Positions 1 through 7,518 of a stretch of DNA of 64,000 nucleotides are shown here, in pieces. Every line of letters starts with the position of its first letter. Position 1 is the stretch's first letter. The position numbers were made by a program, and so were the translations under genes. The notes under the pieces were generated by a model. That model was not told where the DNA came from and ran no database searches. It saw only the letters and a program-made list of their open reading frames with translations. Source of the DNA: Planctomycetota bacterium (lineage in GTDB: Bacteria > Planctomycetota > Uabimicrobiia > Uabimicrobiales > Uabimicrobiaceae); NCBI GenBank assembly GCA_029260735.1, contig JAJDCR010000093.1:1-64000 (forward strand), read 5' to 3'.

Positions 1-82
1 GCGAGGCTCCTGCCGAGCAGGGGATTTGCTTGGCTCTTGATATTGTAATCTAGGCACATCCCCTGCTCGGCAGGAGCCTCGC
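1..82. repeat. Inverted-repeat element, cut by window edge
   Basis: A perfect 24 bp inverted repeat (1-24 against 59-82) encloses a 34 bp spacer. The arms contain the core GGCTCCTGCCGAGCAGGGGA. The same core, with changes, recurs as an inverted repeat at 43390-43564, so this is a dispersed repeat family. The element may extend left of the window. No ORF lies inside it, and a MITE- or REP-like role is inference. Confidence 0.8.
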
Positions 83-166
83 CCTCCACCCTCGCAATTT
101 CTATTCGTTAAAAAATATTTAGACAACATAACAAAATTTGGCTACTTTTCTAGAAAAGAGAAAAAC

Positions 167-1036
167 ATGGAAAATTTATTTTCTATAGAAAAACATGCTT
201 ATTTACTTTTCGGGAAAATAGCTTGTGAGCGAAAGGTTCTAAGTGAATCCCAGCTTCAAAAAGCTCTTCTTTTTCAGCAAGATAATTTTAATAAAAAGCT
301 AGGTGAAATTTGCATATTTTTTGGGTATCTCTCGTTGAAAGTAGTAAACTCGATCCTTGAGGAGCAAGAATGTGCACTTCGCCAAAATTTAACTAAGTGG
401 TATAGCTTACCAGATCTAGTTTTAGAAAACTTGCTTCTCTCTGGTAGTGTTCATGCTAAAAAACTTAATGCGGTTACTTTGCTCCAAGCAAAGGAAATGA
501 AAAAAGACTACCCCGACACGAGCTTGTTAGATATACTTTTTCTCCATTTGAAAACGGTTGATACTCATGAAGTAGATGCTATTAAAAACTCTATTAAGAT
601 ATCGCTTGCTTATTGCTCTAATTGCCAACGTGAATATAACTTATTTAACTACTCTAGCGAAATAATTCACTGTCCTGTTTGCTCTGAAACTCCGATCGGT
701 TTAAAGAACAATGATGTACCTGAGTTTTTTAGTGATTTTCTTGTCCAAAAAACAGTGCATCTAAGTGTTCCTCCTGAAAAGAAGACAGCTAGTTTTCCAA
801 TTATTAGTCCAGATTATAAGAAAGTAACTCCTTTAAAAAATAATTCTTTTATTGGAAAAACTACAACAGCTAAATTTCCCACCCTTAAGAAGAGCCTCAC
901 CACTAAAACTTTACCCACGCTTTCTCGTTCAAAAGAAAGTTGCACCAGTGTATTTTCTGAGCAAGAAAATACAGAAACATTTGAGGGAAGCCGAAAGCTC
1001 TTCATAGAAAAGATAGACTTAGAGAAAGATTTATGA
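167..1036 (+). CDS. Hypothetical protein with zinc ribbon
   Basis: I do not recognise a named family for this 289-residue protein. The first ~75 residues (a KLGEICIFFGYLS segment near 44-56) resemble the small helical MshEN/GspE N-terminal-like domain, in which phrases like 'LGEILVELGYLT' are typical; that link is only a suggestion. A CxxC...CxxC zinc ribbon is clear (C150, C153, C169, C172). The last ~100 residues are Ser/Thr/Lys-rich and probably disordered. There is no signal peptide or membrane segment, so it is likely cytoplasmic. It stands alone on the plus strand, convergent with the methyltransferase gene at 1090-1665. The only upstream SD candidate is the purine run (GAAAAGAGAAAAAC) just before the ATG. 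Confidence 0.75.
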   Translation: MENLFSIEKHAYLLFGKIACERKVLSESQLQKALLFQQDNFNKKLGEICIFFGYLSLKVVNSILEEQECALRQNLTKWYSLPDLVLENLLLSGSVHAKKLNAVTLLQAKEMKKDYPDTSLLDILFLHLKTVDTHEVDAIKNSIKISLAYCSNCQREYNLFNYSSEIIHCPVCSETPIGLKNNDVPEFFSDFLVQKTVHLSVPPEKKTASFPIISPDYKKVTPLKNNSFIGKTTTAKFPTLKKSLTTKTLPTLSRSKESCTSVFSEQENTETFEGSRKLFIEKIDLEKDL

Positions 1037-1089
1037 AGAGAAGCCTGCTCTAGATATTCTCGATATAAAATTTTTTGATTTAAGTGGAA

Positions 1090-1665
1090 CTAGCGAGTGC
1101 AGCAATAGACAAAAGCAGGTGGCAAGTTTTTCCAAATGGTGGGGGTTTTTTCTACTTGAGAAAAATTTTCTTTGAGCTTTTTGCGGAACTTTTGAGCAGA
1201 AGGGGTGAATAGTCCATTTAGGTAGGCAAAGGTTAAGAATTTGCCTCCTGGCTTTAAAACAGACAACATAGCTTCAAAAATATCATTTTGGACGGTTTCT
1301 GGAAGTGTGGCCCAGGGTAAACCGCTAATGATACAGTCGCATTGACTTATTCCTCTTTCTTCTAAATGCTCTTTTGCTTTTGCTGCTGAGTCTCGACAGA
1401 TAATGGCTTCAGGGCACTTTTTTTGAGTTACGTCCGCTAGCTGTGGATTTAGTTCAAAAGCTAAAAACAAGGCATCTTTATTTTTTTTGGCAAGAATTTT
1501 TTCAGTGAAAACTCCTGTTCCTGTTCCAAACTCAAGGATAACGGGGGCTTCTACTAGATTAGCTCTATCTGTTATCAAGTGAGCTAGTTTTTGAGAACTA
1601 GGAGCTATGGCTCCTACTGTTGTAGGAGAGCTTAAAAAAGTCTGAAAAAATTTAACTATACTCAC
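1090..1665 (-). CDS. Phospholipid N-methyltransferase-like SAM enzyme
   Basis: This is a class I SAM-dependent methyltransferase of 191 residues. Motif I is visible as EFGTGTG (45-51), and a substrate-side SGLPW motif lies at 114-118. The N-terminal phrase 'SSPTTVGAIAPSS' is characteristic of the phospholipid methyltransferase (PmtA-like, COG3963) group, which methylates phosphatidylethanolamine or related amines. The length fits that family. Translation appears to start at a GTG, with an AGGA ribosome-binding site 9 bases upstream. Its neighbours are regulatory-looking zinc-ribbon proteins and do not fix the substrate. It could instead act on another small molecule; fold confidence is high and substrate confidence is moderate. 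Confidence 0.85.
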   Translation of the reverse strand: MSIVKFFQTFLSSPTTVGAIAPSSQKLAHLITDRANLVEAPVILEFGTGTGVFTEKILAKKNKDALFLAFELNPQLADVTQKKCPEAIICRDSAAKAKEHLEERGISQCDCIISGLPWATLPETVQNDIFEAMLSVLKPGGKFLTFAYLNGLFTPSAQKFRKKLKENFSQVEKTPTIWKNLPPAFVYCCTR

Positions 1666-1710
1666 GGGAATGATTCCTCACTTTGTTGTTGTAAGAGCGA
1701 TTATCAGCTC

Positions 1711-2862
1711 CTATAAATCTTGTTTTTGCTTAATTTTTTGTTTTAGAATTTCTGTTTCTAATCGATTTAGAGTCCAATTTTTTTTGATATCCATCGCTTT
1801 TTTAGCTCTTTTTTCTTGAGTTTCCATAATAATTTCGGAAATTTCACCTTCTGTTTGAATCTCTAATTTTTTTCTTTCCAACTGGGCACATAATTTTTGA
1901 TATTCTTGTTGATTTATTGTTTCACAGAGGAGAGATTTCTTGTGGATTTCAAATTCTAAGAGTTTTTGTTTGCGGGCAATGGTATGGTCAACATTACTAT
2001 CTTGGTTTTCCTGCCTAAAGAGAAGTTTTTTTCTTTCCAGCTTCAGTTTTTGTTCTAGCTCCAGTTCTTGGACTTTTCCCATCCCTGAAACCTTTTTTTG
2101 GCGTTTTTGTAATTCGCTTTCGAGGAGATAATCTTCTATGCCGACTTGCTCTTTTAGAGCGAGTAGTTTTTCATTTCGATAGTGAGCAACTTGAACATGA
2201 ATCAACTTTAGGCCAACTCGAGTGAGGATATATTCTATATCTTTCTGTAAGAAGGATTCAATAAAATTTTTCCCATTCTTTATTTTCTCGACTTGATCAA
2301 GAGATTTCTTTTGAAAAAAAGATCGCAAAGCCTCTTGAGTTTCTCCCTCTAGAAATGAGTGTAAGTCTTTTTTGAAGTATAATTTTTTTCCTTTTATTAG
2401 CTGTTTAAAGAAGATCCCTGGAGAAGAAATAGATAAAATAATTTCTATATCTACTTGCAGGCGGAAGAAATCTTTTGTCTGAACTTTGGAAGAAAATTTT
2501 AGAGAAATGTCTCCTCCTTCGACAAAAGCAAGGGCCACATTTTTCTTGCTCCATAAAGAGAAAATCCCTTTGATTTTATGCTGTCCAGGCAGAAAAACTT
2601 CTTGGATTTTACCATTCTCAAAAAAAAGAGCTTTGCTCCCATGAGAGACTAAAACTTGACGTATTTGAGGAAAAATTTTGTCAAGGTACCAGAAAATTTC
2701 TTGCTCGTTTCGCTTCCAAGTGATGATGTGAGCTTTTTCAGTAGAATCGATTGTGGAAGTTTCTTTCTTTGCTTTTAGGGAATTTCCGCAACGAGAGCAA
2801 AAATTAGCTTGAGCTTCATTGGATAAATTGCAATGAGGGCAAATATTTTCTGGAAAATTCAT
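1711..2862 (-). CDS. Zinc-ribbon SPFH (band 7-like) protein
   Basis: The 383-residue protein opens with a double-CxxC zinc ribbon (CPHC...CSRC, residues ~9-25). An SPFH/band-7-like domain follows at ~70-245, recognisable from the 'ILVSHGSKALFFENGKI...FLPGQHKI' opening typical of bacterial 'virion core protein'/YdjI-like SPFH proteins. The C-terminal ~140 residues are a Lys/Glu/Gln-rich coiled coil. SPFH proteins oligomerise at membranes, but no membrane segment is visible here. The start is an ATG preceded by AAGGG five bases upstream. The gene sits just downstream of the FHA zinc-ribbon gene on the same strand and shares its zinc-ribbon head, which suggests one functional unit. The precise role is unknown. 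Confidence 0.75.
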   Translation of the reverse strand: MNFPENICPHCNLSNEAQANFCSRCGNSLKAKKETSTIDSTEKAHIITWKRNEQEIFWYLDKIFPQIRQVLVSHGSKALFFENGKIQEVFLPGQHKIKGIFSLWSKKNVALAFVEGGDISLKFSSKVQTKDFFRLQVDIEIILSISSPGIFFKQLIKGKKLYFKKDLHSFLEGETQEALRSFFQKKSLDQVEKIKNGKNFIESFLQKDIEYILTRVGLKLIHVQVAHYRNEKLLALKEQVGIEDYLLESELQKRQKKVSGMGKVQELELEQKLKLERKKLLFRQENQDSNVDHTIARKQKLLEFEIHKKSLLCETINQQEYQKLCAQLERKKLEIQTEGEISEIIMETQEKRAKKAMDIKKNWTLNRLETEILKQKIKQKQDL

Positions 2863-2912
2863 AGATACCCTTTCTAAGAAACTCTAGTTATGGCAAGTTG
2901 ATACTAGTACAT

Positions 2913-4205
2913 TTACTCTGGACATATGCTGATTTGCACTTCTTTGATACGTAAAGTATCTCCTAAACAAAGCGGTACAATGGCTCCTTTGGTTAAAGGT
3001 TTCTTATTATGGTAACTAAGTGGTTCATCGATTAAATTATGCCAAAAGTACCCTTGTGCATAGATAATATATCCCCATTTTTTTACAGGTAGAGAGGGAA
3101 TCGAAATGGGAGCATTAGAAGAAGAAGAAACCAGAGCCTTTTTCACAAGTACTAAAAATATATCATTAGAACCTTTGAATGGGTAGTGTATTTTTAAAGC
3201 TTGGGGAAGTTCCTTTTCTTTATCTTGATATATAACCGTTTGTAAAGATAGTGATTTAGCAAAAGTTATAGTATCTTCGTGTTTGATAATATGTGGTTTT
3301 CCCGTTTCCAGTCGATTTGAATTTATCCATGTTCCATTTGCTGACTGGTTATCTTCTAAAAACCATTTATCGTCTCTATAGATAATTTTCGCTTGTTTTG
3401 AGGACATTTGCAAATTTTTATGACTATTTTTTGGAAATAAAAGAGTTTGAAACTCTGCTTCAGCTGATCTTCCTAGCCAAACTTCAGGTTTTGAGCATAT
3501 ATATATGTAGCCATTATGGGAAGGAGAGGAAATATCTAAGCAACAATAATCATAAAATAAAGGATGGGGAGGAAAAATAGAGTCGTTTTTTTTTGCTAAA
3601 TCATGTAGTTGATGGAGAGTAAAAGTTTTCCATTGAGGCTGTTTTTCTTCAATGACAAGGTCGCCTAAAAGTTGAGCGTAATCTTGTAAAGTGATTTGGT
3701 TAATTTTTGAAGACGACTCGGGCAATACAGCATTGATGATGATATCTTCCTTGGCATGAAAAGTTATTTTTTGGTTTCGATGGGTTGGTTTTGCTTGCAC
3801 CGTAAGAGAAGTAATTAAGATTTGGCCTGGTTTATCTATTTGTACAGGAAGAGCGACAAAGATTTGGCTCATAGGAGGGAGACATTTTTCTACTTCTCTA
3901 GTAAAAGGTAAGGCTTGTTCCCAAGCGTGCAATAGGATGGTCAGCTGGGAGAATTCTTCCATAGAGTTGTTATAAATACGTATAGAGATCACTTGCTCTT
4001 GTTTTACAATGAGTTCAATCTCTTGGTGTAGAGAGACAATAATGTTGTTGTGGCTTATATTGTCTAGGGGAGTGTCTTGCTCGGCTTTTTCCTCTTGAAA
4101 TAAATTCTCTTGAAGTAAACTCTCTTGAAGTAAAGAGTATCCGCAGTTTGAGCAATAGGAGTTTTCGGAGTTATCGATTTGGACTTGGCAATGTGAACAA
4201 AACAT
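2913..4205 (-). CDS. Zinc-ribbon FHA-domain protein
   Basis: This 430-residue protein has an N-terminal zinc ribbon (C3, C6, C18, C21) and a central region of beta-rich character (~55-165). An FHA domain lies at ~242-325, with the expected GRS (245-247), SSKQAKI (268-274) and NGTWIN (290-295) signatures. FHA domains bind phosphothreonine peptides, so it is probably a reader for Ser/Thr kinase signalling; one FHA-kinase is encoded at 39676-40944. A second FHA-like segment may exist near the C terminus but is degenerate. Residues ~24-38 (LLQESLLQENLFQE) come from a 15 bp unit repeated three times at 4091-4135. The partner is unknown. Confidence 0.8.
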   Translation of the reverse strand: MFCSHCQVQIDNSENSYCSNCGYSLLQESLLQENLFQEEKAEQDTPLDNISHNNIIVSLHQEIELIVKQEQVISIRIYNNSMEEFSQLTILLHAWEQALPFTREVEKCLPPMSQIFVALPVQIDKPGQILITSLTVQAKPTHRNQKITFHAKEDIIINAVLPESSSKINQITLQDYAQLLGDLVIEEKQPQWKTFTLHQLHDLAKKNDSIFPPHPLFYDYCCLDISSPSHNGYIYICSKPEVWLGRSAEAEFQTLLFPKNSHKNLQMSSKQAKIIYRDDKWFLEDNQSANGTWINSNRLETGKPHIIKHEDTITFAKSLSLQTVIYQDKEKELPQALKIHYPFKGSNDIFLVLVKKALVSSSSNAPISIPSLPVKKWGYIIYAQGYFWHNLIDEPLSYHNKKPLTKGAIVPLCLGDTLRIKEVQISICPE

Positions 4206-4242
4206 TTTCTGTTCCCCTTAGGTGCCTCAATATACTTAAAAC

Positions 4243-4286
4243 GAGAAAGGCAAAAATTTACTTTTGAGTAAATTTTTGCCTCTCTC
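4243..4286 (-). terminator. Hairpin terminator after clpP
   Basis: A 20 bp stem with one mismatch (4243-4262 against 4267-4286) has a 4-base loop. It lies just past the clpP stop and before the FHA gene on the same strand. On the minus strand it is followed by a short T-rich stretch, which fits an intrinsic terminator. Confidence 0.65.
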
Positions 4287-4308
4287 AATCTTAGACGAGG
4301 TATCGTCC

Positions 4309-4929
4309 TTAAATTTCCGAATAGTTTTTAGCAATACAGCCAACTAAACCATATTCTTGAGCTTCCTCGGCAGAAAGCCAAAAATCACGATCGGAGTCTT
4401 TGGTTACTTGCTCTAAACTTTTGCCAGTTTCATTAGAGACTATTGTATTATAGCGCTCTCTTAGTTTGATGATCTGGTTGGCATTAATTTCTATGTCTGA
4501 AGCCGTTCCAAAAAGACTGGTGGAAGGTTGGTGTAAAAGAAAACGAGAATTAGGTAAAGAAATTCTGTCTTTTTTCTCTGCGGCCATATAGATTAGAACT
4601 GCGGCACTTGCGCAAATTCCAGTACAAACCATACGGATTTTAGGGGAAACAAAACGCAATATATCATAGATTGCAAATCCTGAATCAGCAGAACCTCCAG
4701 GCGAATTTACATATACTGTAATGGGGGCTTCTTTGTCATCTTCTTGCATCAAGATACATTGAGAAGTCACTTGCCGAGCTAATTTATCGCTAATTTCTTC
4801 TGAAATCATAATCACACGAGCTGAAAGCATTCGATGATAAAAAGATTCCACTTCTTTTGATTCTTTGCCTGCTTCTTTGTCTGCTTCTTTGTCTGAGGCA
4901 CTTAACGCGTGTATTTGCCTTTTTTCCAT
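4309..4929 (-). CDS. clpP: ATP-dependent Clp protease proteolytic subunit
   Basis: This is a ClpP-family serine peptidase, the barrel-forming proteolytic subunit that works with ClpX or ClpA. The catalytic triad can be placed: Ser in CASAAV (where most ClpPs have AASMGA), His in LHQPS, and Asp in SDRDFWLS. The VNSPGGS oxyanion/handle motif is present. An ATG at 4929 (206 residues) is preferred because AAGGA lies 6 bases upstream; a TTG at 4965 and an ATG at 4947 lie further out. The N-terminal segment contains a DKEADKEAGKE stretch from a 12 bp triple repeat (4861-4896). No clpX or other Clp ATPase is adjacent, so this may be one of several ClpP paralogues. Confidence 0.93.
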   Translation of the reverse strand: MEKRQIHALSASDKEADKEAGKESKEVESFYHRMLSARVIMISEEISDKLARQVTSQCILMQEDDKEAPITVYVNSPGGSADSGFAIYDILRFVSPKIRMVCTGICASAAVLIYMAAEKKDRISLPNSRFLLHQPSTSLFGTASDIEINANQIIKLRERYNTIVSNETGKSLEQVTKDSDRDFWLSAEEAQEYGLVGCIAKNYSEI

Positions 4930-5035
4930 CAGAGTTCCTTCATTCATAATTGAAAATAAAAACAATCTAACAAATTTTTCATTATTCTAGTAATAGTATC
5001 ACCTTTGTCAAGAGAATACTACATTTTCGATATTT

Positions 5036-5536
5036 TCAAGATCGAACTTCGTAAATACATTGTGCTATTCGGCTATTTTTGATCATTTCCCATGACTCTA
5101 AACGAACTACCCATTTTAGACTTATAGATTTATTTAGGTATTTTAATGAAGAGGAGGGTTTTTTTTGAAAGATGTGGAGCAAGGGTATAATTACACAAGT
5201 GAGAAGAATAAGTATTCTACAAAAAGCAACTAAAGCTCCGCAGTAGCGGTTGCGCCAAATGAGTTTTCTTTTGTTCTTTTTTTGCAAATGAATATCTAGA
5301 GTGTAAAATCCTATTTCAAGAAGAAGAAAAATAACTAAGAAACATAGCATTTTCTTACGAATAGGGTGGTCAATCCAAACATTTTCAAATAGCTGAGAGA
5401 GAAACAAAAAACCTAGATTACTAAAAGTAAGACTGACAATGAGAGCTACAGTGTGAAATAGCTCTCGAATAGCTCCTCGCCATAGTCCATGTGTTGTAAC
5501 CGCAATGATTACAAGTAAAACAAAAATATCAAACAA
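5036..5536 (-). CDS. CvpA-like membrane protein
   Basis: The 166-residue protein has about four hydrophobic segments (residues ~3-17, 28-50, 62-80, 102-122). Its opening, with 'HGLWRGAIREL' after the first segment, matches the CvpA/colicin V production family pattern (RGxxREL). CvpA proteins are inner-membrane proteins of incompletely known function in envelope stress and biofilm. Translation probably starts at a TTG with an AGGA site 6 bases upstream, the same AGGAACTCTG leader seen before clpP. It lies between the GTPase gene upstream and clpP downstream on the same strand. The family assignment rests on a short motif and on topology. Confidence 0.65.
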   Translation of the reverse strand: MFDIFVLLVIIAVTTHGLWRGAIRELFHTVALIVSLTFSNLGFLFLSQLFENVWIDHPIRKKMLCFLVIFLLLEIGFYTLDIHLQKKNKRKLIWRNRYCGALVAFCRILILLTCVIIPLLHIFQKKPSSSLKYLNKSISLKWVVRLESWEMIKNSRIAQCIYEVRS

Positions 5537-5563
5537 CAGAGTTCCTTTTACTAAGATAAAACC

Positions 5564-6733
5564 TTAAGGTTTACGGCCTAAAATATTTTTATAGTTTTGC
5601 AGATCTCTAGAAGGTTTTCTATTGTCTGCATTTTCTTTTAGATTTGTCTCTTGTGCCTTTTTTGCCTCTTGTAATAAAGGTGCTGGAGCATCCATTATGG
5701 GAGAAGGTCGCTTTTCTCTCAAAGGGCTCATTACAAAACTGGGCTTATTCTCTTCGTCAACCACAGGTTTTTGAAGAGATAGAATGATTTCTTTTTGAGG
5801 TTCCTGTGTTGGGCTGCTTTCTCGCCTAAGAGCAGATGAATTCACAATGATGTCATTGGGTTTTCTTTCTCCTCTGTTTACCAAAATTCGGCTAGTTTTT
5901 TTCTTTCTAGCTTCTTCTTTTGGAGCGCTTGACTTTCTTACAATTGACGGGAAAGGTGCTGTTTTTTTGGCAACTAGAGCTATGCCTGATTTACGAGGAG
6001 TTTCTTTTGACTGAATTTTCCTCTGCGGGGGAATTTGGCCACCTGGCATAGTGGCATTTCCTGGCGTAGGAGCATTCCCTGACATAGGGACTTTAGGGAA
6101 ATTTCCTGCTCTAGGAGGTGCCGTTCTTTGAGGAGTCGGCTTTTGCCGAAGTCCCTTCTCTATGTGAGAAATAACCCTACTTGCAATATTTTTTAGGCAA
6201 GCAAAAACTCCTTCTCCTTTTACTGCTATAGCTGGGAAAGTAGGTACTCCTAAATCTTTGTTGAGAGATTCATTCATCTCCTCAACTGTCATGACATTGG
6301 GTAAGTCTCTTTTATTGAATTGTATAGCTAATGCAATTTGACTTATATCCACACTATGTTCGCGTAAATTTTCTTTTAGGTTTTCAAAAGAATCGATATT
6401 CTCTTGATATTTATCTCTTTGACTATCAGCAACAAAGACAACTCCATCAGTACTTCGCAAAACGATTTTTCGAGTTACGTTATAGTATGATTGGCCAGGA
6501 ACTGTAAAAAGACGTAGCCTAACTTTTAGGCCACAGATTTCCCCTAGTTCAACGGGCATATAATCAAAAAATAGTGTTCTGTCTTGTTCTGTTGCTAAAG
6601 CTGTCAATTTCCCCTTGTTGGTTTGTGGCGTTTTTTGGTGGATAATCTCAAGGTTGGTGGTTTTTCCTGAGAGTCCCGGACCATAGTATACTATTTTGAT
6701 ATTAACTTCACGAGTAGCGTAATTAATTTCCAT
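5564..6733 (-). CDS. MglA-like small GTPase with long tail
   Basis: The first ~195 residues form a Ras/Arf-like GTPase of the bacterial MglA group. They include the P-loop GPGLSGKT (18-25), the G3 region TVPGQ (77-81) where Ras has DxxG, and the G4 motif NKRD (140-143). MglA proteins act as polarity or motility switches with an MglB (roadblock) GAP. Here a ~190-residue Pro/Arg/Lys-rich, probably disordered tail is added, which is unusual. The tail contains an 18 bp unit repeated three times (6042-6095, SGNAPTPGNATMPGG). The ATG at 6733 has a strong GGAGG site; an upstream GTG at 6760 is less likely. No mglB lies nearby. A paralogue without the tail is at 36227. Confidence 0.88.
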   Translation of the reverse strand: MEINYATREVNIKIVYYGPGLSGKTTNLEIIHQKTPQTNKGKLTALATEQDRTLFFDYMPVELGEICGLKVRLRLFTVPGQSYYNVTRKIVLRSTDGVVFVADSQRDKYQENIDSFENLKENLREHSVDISQIALAIQFNKRDLPNVMTVEEMNESLNKDLGVPTFPAIAVKGEGVFACLKNIASRVISHIEKGLRQKPTPQRTAPPRAGNFPKVPMSGNAPTPGNATMPGGQIPPQRKIQSKETPRKSGIALVAKKTAPFPSIVRKSSAPKEEARKKKTSRILVNRGERKPNDIIVNSSALRRESSPTQEPQKEIILSLQKPVVDEENKPSFVMSPLREKRPSPIMDAPAPLLQEAKKAQETNLKENADNRKPSRDLQNYKNILGRKP

Positions 6734-7036
6734 AAATTGCCTCCGGTAAACTTCCCACACTTATGTACCATTCTACACCAAATGATTGCGAGAATACAAA
6801 TTTTTTTTCTTGAAGTTTTCCATATATTTCCTGGTCTAGGTTCAGTTTTTTGCTCTTTTGTTTTTTTTTAAGGGGAAGAAGTTCTCTATTTTAGAAATTC
6901 GAAGAAAATTTTTAAAATAGAAGTTTACTCTGTCTTAGTTGTTTCTATAATGAGATAAGCAAAAGAAAGTATACCGTGGAATGAAAGATACATCATAAAT
7001 TTTTTTAGTTGAACTAGGTTAAGAAAGGATAAAATA
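6734..7036. other. AT-rich divergent intergenic region
   Basis: This ~300 bp separates the divergent GTPase and small-repeat-protein genes. It is dominated by T runs and holds no ORF or clear hairpin. It must contain promoters for both genes, but I could not fix -35/-10 pairs. An AAAGGA ribosome-binding site precedes the ATG at 7037. Confidence 0.5.
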
Positions 7037-7399
7037 ATGGGATTTTTTGATAAATTAAAAGAAAAAGCTGCGGGAGCAGCTAATCAAGCTAAAGAAAAAG
7101 CTGCAGGAGCAGCTAATCAAGCTAAAGAAAAAGCTAAAAAAGCTTTCGAAGAAAAAGCAGTTGGCGAGGTCAAGGGAAAGGTTTTAGAAAAAATTATGGC
7201 TGATGCCCCTGACAACTTGTCAGAAATGGCAGAAGATGCTTTAACTAGCTATGTAAAGGATAAAGCTTCTGGTCTAGTACAAGAAGAAGTATCTAAACAC
7301 ACTCAAGGACAATTTCCTGAGCTAACCGATGCAATTGTTGATGCGGTTATGGACAAAGTAGTTGATGAGGCTGTTAAGTCCTTAAAAGAATCTGCTTAA
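7037..7399 (+). CDS. Small Ala/Lys-rich helical repeat protein
   Basis: The protein has 120 residues. Residues 8-31 come from a 33 bp direct repeat (7061-7093 and 7094-7126) giving two AAGAANQAKEK units, followed by a third partial unit. The composition (Ala, Lys, Glu; no Cys or Trp) and heptad-like spacing suggest an amphipathic helix resembling LEA or YtxH/CsbD-type stress proteins. The C-terminal half is acidic and helical (SEMAEDALTSYVKDKA). No signal peptide is present. An AAAGGA site lies 7 bases before the ATG. It is a monocistronic gene closed by a strong terminator. The function is unknown; a stress or membrane-surface protein is inference. Confidence 0.75.
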   Translation: MGFFDKLKEKAAGAANQAKEKAAGAANQAKEKAKKAFEEKAVGEVKGKVLEKIMADAPDNLSEMAEDALTSYVKDKASGLVQEEVSKHTQGQFPELTDAIVDAVMDKVVDEAVKSLKESA

Positions 7400-7430
7400 G
7401 AACTAAGATACTTTTTGAAATGAATGACTA

Positions 7431-7466
7431 AAAAAAACTCGATGTCACTAGGCATCGAGTTTTTTT
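7431..7466. terminator. Bidirectional intrinsic terminator
   Basis: A perfect 14 bp stem (7431-7444 against 7453-7466) has an 8-base loop. GC-rich inner pairs (ACTCGATG) are flanked by A and T runs on both sides. It lies between convergent genes and so can end transcription from both. Confidence 0.9.
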
Positions 7467-7518
7467 AGTTTGAGGCTTTTAAAAAATACTTTCATTTGAC
7501 GGACGAAAGCGGGTTTTC

